From NCBI RefSeq assembly GCF_000284295.1, contig NC_017093.1:8246001-8310000 (forward strand): 64,000 nucleotides of DNA, read 5' to 3'. Every line of letters starts with the position of its first letter. Positions within the stretch are counted from its first letter, which is position 1. The DNA is from Actinoplanes missouriensis 431. Its GTDB lineage: Bacteria; Actinomycetota; Actinomycetes; Mycobacteriales; Micromonosporaceae. The position numbers and the translations under genes were made by a program. Below, piece by piece: positions 1-7,761 of the stretch. The notes under the pieces were generated by a model that ran no database searches, had not been told where the DNA came from, and was given only the letters and a program-made list of their open reading frames with translations.

Positions 1-495
1 CGCGATGCCGTAGCCGCCGCGGAGGCTGCCGCGGCGCGTGCGGTCGCCAGCGAGGAGGCGTACGAGCAACGCCGGGCAACCGCCCTCGCCAGTGCCGTGA
101 ACGCCCTCGGCCGTGCCGTCACCGAGCTGGAGAACCAGCTCATGCCGACCTTCACCGAGCTGCAGGAGGTCGTGCTGGCGAGCGCCTTCGAACTGGCCGA
201 GGCGATCGTCGGGCGTACCGTGCGCGACGATCCGGAGCGGGGCGCCGACGCCGTGCGCCGGGCCATGAGCGCCGCGCCCGAACACGGCAGCGTCTCGGTG
301 AGCCTGCATCCGGACGACTACCGGACGCTGGTCGGCGACGGTGACGCCGAGTTCGACTTCGCGGGCCGGCGGATCAGCCTGCGCCCCGACCCCAGCCTGC
401 AGCCCGGTGACGCGGTCGCCTCCACCGGCACCTCGACCATCGACGCGACGATCGAGTCAGCGATGCGCCGGGCCCGCGAGGCGCTCCGGATCTGA
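1..495 (+). CDS. fliH: Flagellar assembly protein FliH, C-terminal part
   Basis: The frame is open to the left edge of the window, so the N-terminus lies outside. The visible 164 codons start with an Ala/Glu-rich helical stretch. A compact C-terminal domain follows (leading with FTELQEVVLASAFELAEAIV), typical of the FliH/HrpE/vacuolar ATPase E-subunit family. FliH is the cytoplasmic stator of the flagellar type III export ATPase and binds FliI; fliI follows 7 nt after the stop, as expected for one operon. Identification rests on the domain pattern plus position; the N-terminal FliN/FliM-binding part is not seen. Confidence 0.85.
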   Translation, partial: RDAVAAAEAAAARAVASEEAYEQRRATALASAVNALGRAVTELENQLMPTFTELQEVVLASAFELAEAIVGRTVRDDPERGADAVRRAMSAAPEHGSVSVSLHPDDYRTLVGDGDAEFDFAGRRISLRPDPSLQPGDAVASTGTSTIDATIESAMRRAREALRI

Positions 496-502
496 GGCAC
501 CC

Positions 503-1810
503 ATGACCGATCTCTTCCAGCACCGGCTGCACAACGCCGTGGTCGCGGCCCGTCCCATGGTCAGCGGCCGGGTGACGGGCGCCGTCGGCCTGCGCGTGAC
601 GGTGAGCGGGATCGACGCCAACGTCGGTGACCTGCTGCGGATCGGCGACGGGCCGGACGCGGTGCTCGCCGAGGTGGCGGCCCTCGACGGCGAGCGGCTC
701 TCCTGCCTCCCGCTCGGGCCGATCGCCGGGATGGGCGCCGGCACCCCGGCGTACGGCACCGGCGGTCCGCTGCGCGTCGCGGTCGGCCCGGACCTGCGCG
801 GGCGCATCCTGGACGGCCTCGGCCGTCCGATGGACGGTGGCCCGCCGCTGCGCGGCACGATGGTCGAGATCGACACCGCGCCGCCGGCCGCGATGGACCG
901 CCAGCTGGTCGACAAACCCATGTCTTTGGGGGTACGGGTTCTCGACACGCTCGTGCCCTGCGGCCGGGGACAGCGCATCGGCATCTTCGCCGGCTCCGGC
1001 GTCGGCAAGTCGACGCTGATGAGCATGATCACGCGGGGCACCTCGGCCGAGCTGAACGTCGTCGCCCTGGTCGGCGAGCGCGGCCGCGAGGTACGCGAGT
1101 TCATCGAGCACGACCTCGGCGAGGAGGGCCTGGCCCGCTCGGTCGTCGTGATCGCCACCTCGGACACCCCGCCGCTGGTCCGGCTCCGGGCCGGCTCGGT
1201 CGCCACCCGGATCGCCGAGTACTACCGGGACGAGGGCGCCGACGTGCTGCTGATGATGGACAGCGTGACCCGGGCCGCGATGGCGCAGCGCGAGGTCGGC
1301 CTCTCGGTCGGCGAACCGCCCGCCACCCGCGGCTATCCACCGTCGGTCTTCGCCATGCTCGCCGCCCTGCTGGAACGCGCCGGCCCGGGCGCGCGCGGCA
1401 GCATCACCGGCCTCTACACCGTGCTGGTCGAGGGCGACGACCACAACGAGCCGATCGCCGACGCGGCCCGATCGATCCTCGACGGGCACATCGTGCTGGA
1501 CCGCAAGCTCGCCACGGCCGGCCACTTCCCGGCCATCCAGGCCCTGGACTCGATCTCCCGGGTCGCCAACAAGATCACCAGTCGCGAGCAGCGGGCGGAC
1601 GCCACCGAACTGCGCCGCCTGATGGCCGCCCACCGCGAGGTGCGCGAACTCGTCGAGATCGGCGCCTACGTGCAGGGCACCAACCCGGACGCCGACCGCG
1701 CCAACGCGGCGTGGCCGCAGATCAGCGCCTTCCTCCGCCAGGACCTCGACGAACGCCTGACTGCCGAGGACGCCTGGGCCCAGCTGAGGGCCCTGATAGC
1801 CACCACGTAG
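503..1810 (+). CDS. fliI: Flagellum-specific ATP synthase FliI (export ATPase)
   Basis: The 435-aa product is a full-length F1-beta-like ATPase of the flagellar type III secretion apparatus, acting as a cytoplasmic hexamer at the export gate. It has a Walker A motif AGSGVGKST near residues 163-171, a Walker B strand (DVLLMMDSVTR) near residue 250, and the family box PPATRGYPPSVFA. The ATG at 503, 7 nt after the fliH stop, gives the canonical N-terminus (MTDLFQ). The frame is open further upstream, but those codons lie inside fliH and are not homologous to FliI. The next gene starts 400 nt downstream, so fliI may end a transcription unit. Confidence 0.96.
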   Translation: MTDLFQHRLHNAVVAARPMVSGRVTGAVGLRVTVSGIDANVGDLLRIGDGPDAVLAEVAALDGERLSCLPLGPIAGMGAGTPAYGTGGPLRVAVGPDLRGRILDGLGRPMDGGPPLRGTMVEIDTAPPAAMDRQLVDKPMSLGVRVLDTLVPCGRGQRIGIFAGSGVGKSTLMSMITRGTSAELNVVALVGERGREVREFIEHDLGEEGLARSVVVIATSDTPPLVRLRAGSVATRIAEYYRDEGADVLLMMDSVTRAAMAQREVGLSVGEPPATRGYPPSVFAMLAALLERAGPGARGSITGLYTVLVEGDDHNEPIADAARSILDGHIVLDRKLATAGHFPAIQALDSISRVANKITSREQRADATELRRLMAAHREVRELVEIGAYVQGTNPDADRANAAWPQISAFLRQDLDERLTAEDAWAQLRALIATT

Positions 1811-1865
1811 CCGTCCGCCCCGAACACGCCTGCCGCGGATTGCGCCCTGCCGTTCCCGCGGTCCG

Positions 1866-2060
1866 TGGCTCGCAGATCTTGGAAACGCCGAGGCCGGCTG
1901 GCGCTCAGTGCGGACAAAACGGGCGCTCGGCAGCACTGGCAACCCGCCGGGCGAGCCGAGCTGGCTCCCAGTGTCGGCAACAGCGCGCTCGAACAGCACT
2001 GCAAGCCAGCCCGACCAGCCGGACCGGCCGGACCAGCCCGACCAGCTGGTTCACAGCGTC
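1866..2060 (+). repeat. Dispersed palindromic intergenic element, copy A
   Basis: This stretch lies in the 400-nt gap between fliI and fliJ. A core of about 58 nt (from GGCTCGCAGATCTTGGAAAC near 1867 to ACAAAACGGGCG near 1925) matches, nearly base for base, the minus strand at 57205-57264. It is followed by a degenerate inverted repeat (about 1927-1990) and by short direct repeats of the CCAGCCGGA type (2006-2048). No reading frame in it looks coding. It behaves like a non-coding dispersed repeat family; its function is unknown. The remaining gap holds only the fliJ promoter region. Confidence 0.8.
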
Positions 2061-2142
2061 GGCCCGCGAGCGACGACAACTTTGATCACGCGAACGGGCG
2101 AGTGTGACGGGCGTTACGCCGGTTGCAGAGCGGGTGCAGGGG

Positions 2143-2168
2143 CTCAGCGAATCGGGTCGCACGCCGAA
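2143..2168 (+). promoter_or_regulatory. FliA-type promoter motif before fliJ
   Basis: CTCA at 2143-2146 is followed after 16 nt by GCCGAA at 2163-2168. The same pair of boxes (CTCA or CTAA, 16-17 nt, GCCGAA) occurs upstream of flbD and flgD, and resembles the sigma-FliA/WhiG promoter class (TAAA-N15-GCCGATAA). Transcription would start near 2180, about 30 nt before the fliJ GTG. No tool-based motif search was possible. Confidence 0.6.
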
Positions 2169-2210
2169 GCGGTCATGTGAGGGCCCTCCCGGCCCCGGTA
2201 GGAGGCGAAC

Positions 2211-2663
2211 GTGAACCGCTTGTTCCGACTCGGACCCGTACTTCGTGCCCGCAAGGCGCAGGAGGATGCCGCCCGCGGCGCGGTCATCCAGTCCCGGGCC
2301 GAGATCCGTGAAGCCGAAGCCCTGCTCAAACGCCGCCGGCTCGAGCTGATGGGTGCCCAGGCGCCGACCGAGGGCACCGCCCGTGCCATGGTCGCCTCGC
2401 TGGTGGCGCGGCAGTCCCTGGCCGCCGGCCTCTTCTCCGCGCAGCGCATGGTCACCGACGCCGAGGATCTCGAACGGGAGAAGATGGCCGCGCTCACCGA
2501 GTCCGCCAAGAAGCGGCGTGCGGTGGAGATGCTCGGCGAACGGCACGCCGAGGCCGTCCGCGACCACGATCTCCGCGTCGACCAGGCCAACCTCGATGAA
2601 CTGGCAGTCACCTCGAAGGCGAGGCAGGCGGCCGCTGGATCCGACGACGGGGGCCTGCGATGA
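2211..2663 (+). CDS. fliJ: Flagellar export protein FliJ
   Basis: The 150-aa, highly charged, predicted all-helical coiled-coil protein starts MNRLFRLGPVLRARKAQEDA, the usual FliJ opening. FliJ is the cytoplasmic central stalk of the FliI ATPase ring and an export chaperone escort. The GTG at 2211 is supported by an AGGAGG box at 2200-2205. The stop overlaps the next start (ATGA), so fliJ and the NlpC/P60-transglycosylase gene are translationally coupled. Sequence identity in this family is always low, so the call leans on length, coiled-coil character and position after fliH-fliI. Confidence 0.85.
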   Translation: MNRLFRLGPVLRARKAQEDAARGAVIQSRAEIREAEALLKRRRLELMGAQAPTEGTARAMVASLVARQSLAAGLFSAQRMVTDAEDLEREKMAALTESAKKRRAVEMLGERHAEAVRDHDLRVDQANLDELAVTSKARQAAAGSDDGGLR

Positions 2664-3643
2664 CGTCGATGGGTGTCAGCGGGGTCATGTCCCGCGTCGC
2701 GGAGCTCAAGGAACAACTCGGGCTCAATCCACCGCCGGCGACCACTGCCGCCGGTGCCTCGGGCACCACGTTCGCATCGGCGCTGGCCGACGCGACGGGC
2801 GCCGGCGTCGCTCAGCCCGGAACTGCCGGACCGAGCGGGGCCGACGTCGTCGCGGCGGCCAAGAAGTACCTGGGTACGCCGTACGTCTTCGGCAGTGAGA
2901 ACCCGGCCAAGGGCCTGGACTGCTCGGGCCTGGTCCAGCAGGCCTACGAGGATCTCGGCGTGCAGCTGCCCCGCAACTCCTGGCAGCAGGCGCGCGCCGG
3001 GCGTCCGGTCGCCAGCATCGCCGACGCCAAGCCGGGCGACATCCTCGCGTTCAACTCGCCGGTCGACCACGTGGGGATCTACCTCGGCGACAACAAGATG
3101 ATCGCGGCGCCCAAACCCGGCGACCACGTCAAGATCCAATCCGTGTACGAGACACCGAGTCACATCCGTCGCGTCCTCGACACCGTTCCCGCCGCCGCCG
3201 TCCAGGACATGTCGGCGCTGCGACCGGCCGGCCTGCGTACCGGCAGCGGCGGAGTCACCGGTGTGCCGTACGCCGACCTGTTCAACCAGGCCGGCGCCCG
3301 GCACGGCATCTCGCCGAAGCTGCTCGCCGCGGTCGCGAAGGTGGAATCCGGGTACGACCCGAAGGCGGTCAGCAAGGCCGGCGCCCAGGGGCTGATGCAG
3401 CTCATGCCGTCGACCGCGCGCGGCCTGGGCGTCAAGGACGCGTTCGACCCGACGCAGGCCGTGGACGGCGCCGCGAAGATGCTCTCCTCGCTGCTGAAGG
3501 AGTTCAAGTCGGTGCCGCTGGCCCTGGCCGCCTACAACGCGGGCGGCGGCGCGGTGCGCAAGTACGACGGAATCCCACCGTTCGCGGAGACGCAGGCATA
3601 CGTCCCGAAGGTCCAGAAAGCCCTGGCCGCGCTCGGCGGCTGA
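2660..3643 (+). CDS. NlpC/P60 peptidase fused to lytic transglycosylase (flagellar peptidoglycan hydrolase)
   Basis: The 327-aa protein joins two wall-cutting domains. Residues about 62-172 form an NlpC/P60 cysteine peptidase (catalytic Cys88 in GLDCSGLVQQAY, His137 in SPVDHVGIYLGD). Residues about 203-325 form an SLT/goose-lysozyme-like transglycosylase (catalytic Glu229 in AKVESGYDPKA, then GLMQLMPSTA). There is no classical signal peptide, which fits export through the flagellar apparatus. The gene sits between fliJ and fliK with an ATGA overlap to fliJ. It probably does the job that FlgJ does in Gram-negatives, opening peptidoglycan for the rod. The domain calls are firm; the flagellar role is inferred from context. 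Confidence 0.85.
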   Translation: MTSMGVSGVMSRVAELKEQLGLNPPPATTAAGASGTTFASALADATGAGVAQPGTAGPSGADVVAAAKKYLGTPYVFGSENPAKGLDCSGLVQQAYEDLGVQLPRNSWQQARAGRPVASIADAKPGDILAFNSPVDHVGIYLGDNKMIAAPKPGDHVKIQSVYETPSHIRRVLDTVPAAAVQDMSALRPAGLRTGSGGVTGVPYADLFNQAGARHGISPKLLAAVAKVESGYDPKAVSKAGAQGLMQLMPSTARGLGVKDAFDPTQAVDGAAKMLSSLLKEFKSVPLALAAYNAGGGAVRKYDGIPPFAETQAYVPKVQKALAALGG

Positions 3644-3669
3644 TCAATCCCGAACAGGAGAGATGACCC

Positions 3670-5736
3670 ATGCCGACTTCCGTGACGGGTCCCGATCGCC
3701 GGCCCACGACCGAGAGCACCCGTCGGACGGCGGGCCGGCGGGATGAGGGAGGCGCGGACTTCGGGTCGGCTCTCTCGGCCGAGATGGGCCGGCCCGGTGC
3801 TGACGAGGACAAGGCGGCCGCGGCGGCGAAGGCGTCCCGGGAGGCTGCCGCGGACCGGGTCGCGGACGGCCGTTCGGCGACCGCCGAGCGTGCCGCGAAC
3901 GATCGGATGGCGGCCGACCGGGCCGCCGCCGCGCGAGCCGCCGCGACGCGGAGCGCCGCTCTGACCAGGGCCGCCTCGAACCGCACCGACGCAGCCGACC
4001 GGGCCGCAGCAGACCGCACCGCAGCAGATCGCGCGGCGGCAAACCGGGCAGCGGACCGCACCGCAGCAGACCGCACCGCAGCAGACCGCGCGGCGGCAAA
4101 CCGGGCGGCAGCGGAGCGCAGCACCCTGGCCCGGGCCGCCGTCAACCGCACCGCCGTGAGCACGCAGGCCGGCCGTACCGCGACTGACCGCACGACCACT
4201 GACCGCGCCACCCTCGATCGCACCGTGACCGAGCGCCCGACAACCGCCCGCACCGCGACCAACCGTGCCGCCGGCGGTGTCGCCGAGGAGCGGGCGCCCG
4301 GCCGGCCGGCCGCCGCCAAGGGCACCGGCCAGGACGCCGACCAGGTCACCGACACCGCCGCCACTGCCAAGGCCAGCGCAACCGGCGACGCGACCGCGTC
4401 CCCCACCGCCGGGACCGAGACCGCGGACGGCGCGAGCACCGAGACCGAGACAGCCGCCACCACCGCAGCCGAGCCCGGTGTTCTCGCGGCGATGACCACC
4501 ATGGCCGCGCCCCAGCCGATTGCGACCCCGGCCGAGGGCGGCGAGGACGCCACCGCGACGGCAGCCGGTGCCCTGTCGGTGACCGGAGTGGCAGCCACCC
4601 CGGTCGGCACGGCCGCATCCGCCGCCACCGCACCCGCCGCCACCGCACCCGCCACCACCGCATCCACCGGTGCCGCACCCACCACCGTCGACGCCCAGGC
4701 GCCGCAGAACGCCGCACCGGCCGGCGCCGGCGCGGCAGCGGGACAGGCCCTCGCGGCCGGGCCGGTCCCGGCGGACACCGCACCGGGTCAGGCTGTGCCG
4801 CCGGCCGGAACCGCAACCACGGCTGATCCGGCCGCGACAGCCGCGGTGAGCCCGGACGCGGCACCGACGGCTGCTACGGCGGCTACGGGCGCGGCCACCG
4901 TGACCGGCGGTCAGCCGGCCGAGGCCACCCCGGCCACCGCCGAGACCACGACACCCGCCACCGGGGAGAACGCCACGGCCACGCCCGGGGCCGAGGCGGG
5001 ACCGGTCGATGACGCCTCCGCCGCGAACACCGGCGGCGGCACGGCGGACAGCGGCGCCGGCAGCGACGGAACCGGCGCCGAGCAGTTCGGTACTCCGGAG
5101 ACGGCCACCACCGACGGGACGGCTCCGGCTGCCGGTGGTCCGGGTGCGCTGCCCACCGGCGTACCCGATGGGGGGTCTCCGGTTGAAACGGGCGTGCCGG
5201 GGGGCGTACCCGCTGGTCCGGCTGGTGTGACGGGGCCGCAGGCCGCGGCGCCTGCCGCAACCACCGCGCCGGCCGCGGATGTTCCGGCGCCGCCGCCGTC
5301 CACGCCGATCCCCGGCCCGACGGCGAACCAGCTCGCGATGCGGATCGTTCCGCTGCGGCTGGACGCGGACGGCGTGCACCGGCTCACCGTGCACCTGCAT
5401 CCGGTCGACCTCGGACCGGTCCAGGTGGTCGCGGAGATCCGGAACGGCGACATCTCGGTGCAGCTCTCCGGCGGCACCGAGGCCGGCACCGAGGCGCTCC
5501 GGTCGTCCCTCGACGATCTGCGGCGCGAGCTGGAGGAGTCCGGCTTCGGGAACTGCACCCTTGACCTGCGTCAGGGCACCGCGCAGCAGCAGGCCCGCCA
5601 GCAGTTCGCGGAGGCCGGTGGACTCGGCCGCCGGGGCGGTGCGGCGGCCGGCGGCGCCGCGGACCTGCCGGCCGAGCCGGCGCCGAACGCCACCCGACGG
5701 ACCGTCCCGGCCGGGCGCGTGGACGTCGAGGCCTGA
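3670..5736 (+). CDS. fliK: Flagellar hook-length control protein FliK
   Basis: The 688-aa product has a very long low-complexity Ala/Thr/Arg/Asp-rich N-terminal region and a conserved C-terminal Flg_hook domain (about residues 555-640). The latter contains LTVHLHPVDLGPVQV and the downstream SGGTEAG / LDDLRRELEESGF helices. FliK is the secreted ruler and substrate-specificity switch that acts on FlhB. Residues about 100-150 carry short repeats (AADRT, AADRA, AANRA), partly from an internal DNA duplication around 4000-4110. The ATG at 3670 follows an AGGAG box. The Ala-rich ruler is longer than in most families (often 400-500 aa). Confidence 0.88.
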   Translation: MPTSVTGPDRRPTTESTRRTAGRRDEGGADFGSALSAEMGRPGADEDKAAAAAKASREAAADRVADGRSATAERAANDRMAADRAAAARAAATRSAALTRAASNRTDAADRAAADRTAADRAAANRAADRTAADRTAADRAAANRAAAERSTLARAAVNRTAVSTQAGRTATDRTTTDRATLDRTVTERPTTARTATNRAAGGVAEERAPGRPAAAKGTGQDADQVTDTAATAKASATGDATASPTAGTETADGASTETETAATTAAEPGVLAAMTTMAAPQPIATPAEGGEDATATAAGALSVTGVAATPVGTAASAATAPAATAPATTASTGAAPTTVDAQAPQNAAPAGAGAAAGQALAAGPVPADTAPGQAVPPAGTATTADPAATAAVSPDAAPTAATAATGAATVTGGQPAEATPATAETTTPATGENATATPGAEAGPVDDASAANTGGGTADSGAGSDGTGAEQFGTPETATTDGTAPAAGGPGALPTGVPDGGSPVETGVPGGVPAGPAGVTGPQAAAPAATTAPAADVPAPPPSTPIPGPTANQLAMRIVPLRLDADGVHRLTVHLHPVDLGPVQVVAEIRNGDISVQLSGGTEAGTEALRSSLDDLRRELEESGFGNCTLDLRQGTAQQQARQQFAEAGGLGRRGGAAAGGAADLPAEPAPNATRRTVPAGRVDVEA

Positions 5737-5748
5737 CCTCGGCACACA

Positions 5749-5784
5749 CGACGACCACCCGCAGCAGCACGCGGGTGGTCGTCG
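5749..5784. terminator. Bidirectional hairpin between fliK and the flhF operon end
   Basis: A perfect 14-bp inverted repeat (CGACGACCACCCGC at 5749-5762 and its complement at 5771-5784) with an 8-nt loop lies between the convergent ends of fliK and the 77-aa membrane protein gene. There is no T tract, as is common in high-GC actinobacteria. It can serve both directions. Confidence 0.75.
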
Positions 5785-5800
5785 CCGGTTCGGACAGCGG

Positions 5801-6034
5801 TCAGGGCGATGGTGGTGCGGGGTCGGTCGGTTCCGGTGTGACAGGCGTGGCCTCCGGGTCCTTCCGGTAGCCGGCCATGATGAACCGCAGCGCGGCCAGC
5901 AGCAGCGCGGCGATCGGCACCGCGATCAGGAACCGGATCAGCACCTGCACGAAGTCGAGCTGGTCGAAGAGCAGGCGGTACCAAGCCGGCGCGCTGATCA
6001 GCAGCGCGAACAGCAGAACCGACGGCCGGATCAT
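5801..6034 (-). CDS. Small two-segment membrane protein, last gene of the flagellar operon
   Basis: The 77-aa product has two hydrophobic segments (about residues 3-18 and 29-52) and a Pro/Thr-rich tail ending PTDPAPPSP. I do not recognise a family. Its ATG overlaps the flhF stop (ATGA), so it is translated with flhF and probably belongs to the flagellar regulon. Possible roles include an anchor or adaptor for FlhF at the pole; this is only inference from coupling. Confidence 0.65.
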   Translation of the reverse strand: MIRPSVLLFALLISAPAWYRLLFDQLDFVQVLIRFLIAVPIAALLLAALRFIMAGYRKDPEATPVTPEPTDPAPPSP

Positions 6035-7761
6035 CGCCGGTTGGCGCGGGTTCCCCGGCGCGGTGAGGCCGCGGACGGCATCACCTCGGCCGCGATCCGG
6101 GCGCAGAGCATCGCCGCCCAGGCGTGCGGGGTGGCCGGCTTGCCGTCCAGCGAGAAGATCGGCACATCCAGGCCGAGCACCGAGGCCGGGTCGGCGGTGA
6201 GCTCCACGCTGTGCACCACGAGCGCCTCCACGTCACCGAGCCCGCGCAGGTGACGGGCGGTGTCAGCGGTCTTGCGAGTGGCGTCGACGACGCCCCACAG
6301 CGCGGTGGCGCCGAGCGCGTCGCACATGTCGTTCACCCAGAACGGGTCGGTGCCGCCGACCGGCGCGTCGATCACCACGATCCACGAGTGGTCGGCGTTC
6401 TGCAGCTTGTCGGCGCGTGACTCGGCAGCGCCCCGGCTGGAGATGAGCCGCGACGAGTGCAGCCCGGTCCCGGCCGTGGAGGGGCCGGCCAGCAGCAGGT
6501 GGCTCTGATCCACGTGCACCTGTTCGAGCAGCATCTTGGCGATCGGCACGGCGGTGTGCACCTCACCGGCCAGGACCAGGATCTCGCCGGGTCCGTCGGG
6601 GATGCCGGGTGCGGCAGGCCGGGCGGCAAGGACGCTGAGCACCCCCGCGTACGTGTCACCGCCGGTGATCTGGCGGGCCATCTCCTCCGGCATGCCGACC
6701 GCCACCAGGTTGCGCTGCACCGCGTCCAGATCACCGGAGCGCAGGGCGGGAACGGGCGCCGGTGGCGCGACGGCGACCGGCGGAGCGGCCGGGGAGACCG
6801 GTTCGGGTGTCTCCTCCAGCCCGTAGACCTCGTCCGCGGAGCGCACCGGCGCCGGGCTGAACGGCGCCGCGGTCGCCGCCCGGGGTGGCACGGCGGTCGG
6901 TTCGGAGGTGCGCAGCGGCGCCGGCGCGGTGGCCCGGGCCTGCGCGGACATCGCCGTGCGGATCGGCGCGACCGGCTCCGGCATGTGCGGCATCGGCGCC
7001 GACGTCATCGGCATGCCGGGCATCGGCGCCGACGTCATCGAGGCCGAGGTCATGGGCCCTGATGTCATCGGCGCCGCCATGCCGCGGGGCGACCCGGTCG
7101 GCGGCATCGGCGCGGCCGGCATCGGGGCCGGCGAGACCTGGGCCGCGGCCGGTTGCAGCGGCTGCGGGGGCATCGGCGTCTCCTTCTGCGCTGCCGCGCC
7201 CGGCCGGGCCGGGAAGCTCGGCACCGTGGGCAGCGCGGCCGGCAGTGGCCGGTTCACCGCTGTTCCTCCGGCGGCGGACGGGCGGAACGGCCGTACCGTC
7301 GGGGTGTCCTCCCGGGTCTCGTTCTGCCGGGGCCGGGCCGCCGCCCGCGGTGGCCCGCCGCCGCCCGGATGGCTCGCGACGTCCAGGCCGGCCATCAGAT
7401 CCGCGAAGGCCGCCCCGGTGTCGCCCAGCCCGGCGGCCCGGCCCTCACGCTGTGCGCGCAGGTCCGGGGCCTGCCCCGGCTCGGTGGTCACCCGGTCCTG
7501 GGATTCGGCCTGTTCGAGCAGGCGCTCGAAGTTGTTGGGTTTGTTGCCGGCAACGGTTTGTTGCGCCATGTCATCACTGTCCTCGGTCGGATCCGGTACC
7601 TCGACGGAAAGCTCGTAGTGCTGCTTCGCGAAGAAGCCCCCGATACCACCGCTTCGTACCTTGTCGGCGGAAATGATCTTCACGCCGGAGCCGTACTCGT
7701 CACGAACCTGAGCCAGCAACGGCTCGATGGTCGGCCCCTCAAGCAGCACCCGCGTAGGCAC
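6031..7761 (-). CDS. flhF: FlhF-like SRP-family protein with degenerate GTPase
   Basis: The 576-aa protein opens with the FlhF B-domain signature (GPTIEPLLAQVRDEYGSGVK followed by VRSGGIGGFF). A long Pro/Ala/Met-rich linker follows (about residues 90-330), with repeats such as MTSAPM, and then a C-terminal SRP-GTPase-shaped domain. The P-loop normally reading GPTGVGKTT is replaced by AGEVHTAVPIAK, and no DTAG is seen (IDAPVGG instead). FlhF normally sets flagellar number and place by GTP-driven membrane targeting; here nucleotide binding is doubtful. It starts with GTG inside the 3' end of flhA (23-nt overlap). Confidence 0.8.
   Translation of the reverse strand: MPTRVLLEGPTIEPLLAQVRDEYGSGVKIISADKVRSGGIGGFFAKQHYELSVEVPDPTEDSDDMAQQTVAGNKPNNFERLLEQAESQDRVTTEPGQAPDLRAQREGRAAGLGDTGAAFADLMAGLDVASHPGGGGPPRAAARPRQNETREDTPTVRPFRPSAAGGTAVNRPLPAALPTVPSFPARPGAAAQKETPMPPQPLQPAAAQVSPAPMPAAPMPPTGSPRGMAAPMTSGPMTSASMTSAPMPGMPMTSAPMPHMPEPVAPIRTAMSAQARATAPAPLRTSEPTAVPPRAATAAPFSPAPVRSADEVYGLEETPEPVSPAAPPVAVAPPAPVPALRSGDLDAVQRNLVAVGMPEEMARQITGGDTYAGVLSVLAARPAAPGIPDGPGEILVLAGEVHTAVPIAKMLLEQVHVDQSHLLLAGPSTAGTGLHSSRLISSRGAAESRADKLQNADHSWIVVIDAPVGGTDPFWVNDMCDALGATALWGVVDATRKTADTARHLRGLGDVEALVVHSVELTADPASVLGLDVPIFSLDGKPATPHAWAAMLCARIAAEVMPSAASPRRGTRANRR

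Noticed and set aside
374..1999. 541-codon open frame antisense to fliI
   Set aside because: A shadow of GC-rich third positions; no ribosome site, no recognisable motif, fully covered by the conserved fliI gene.
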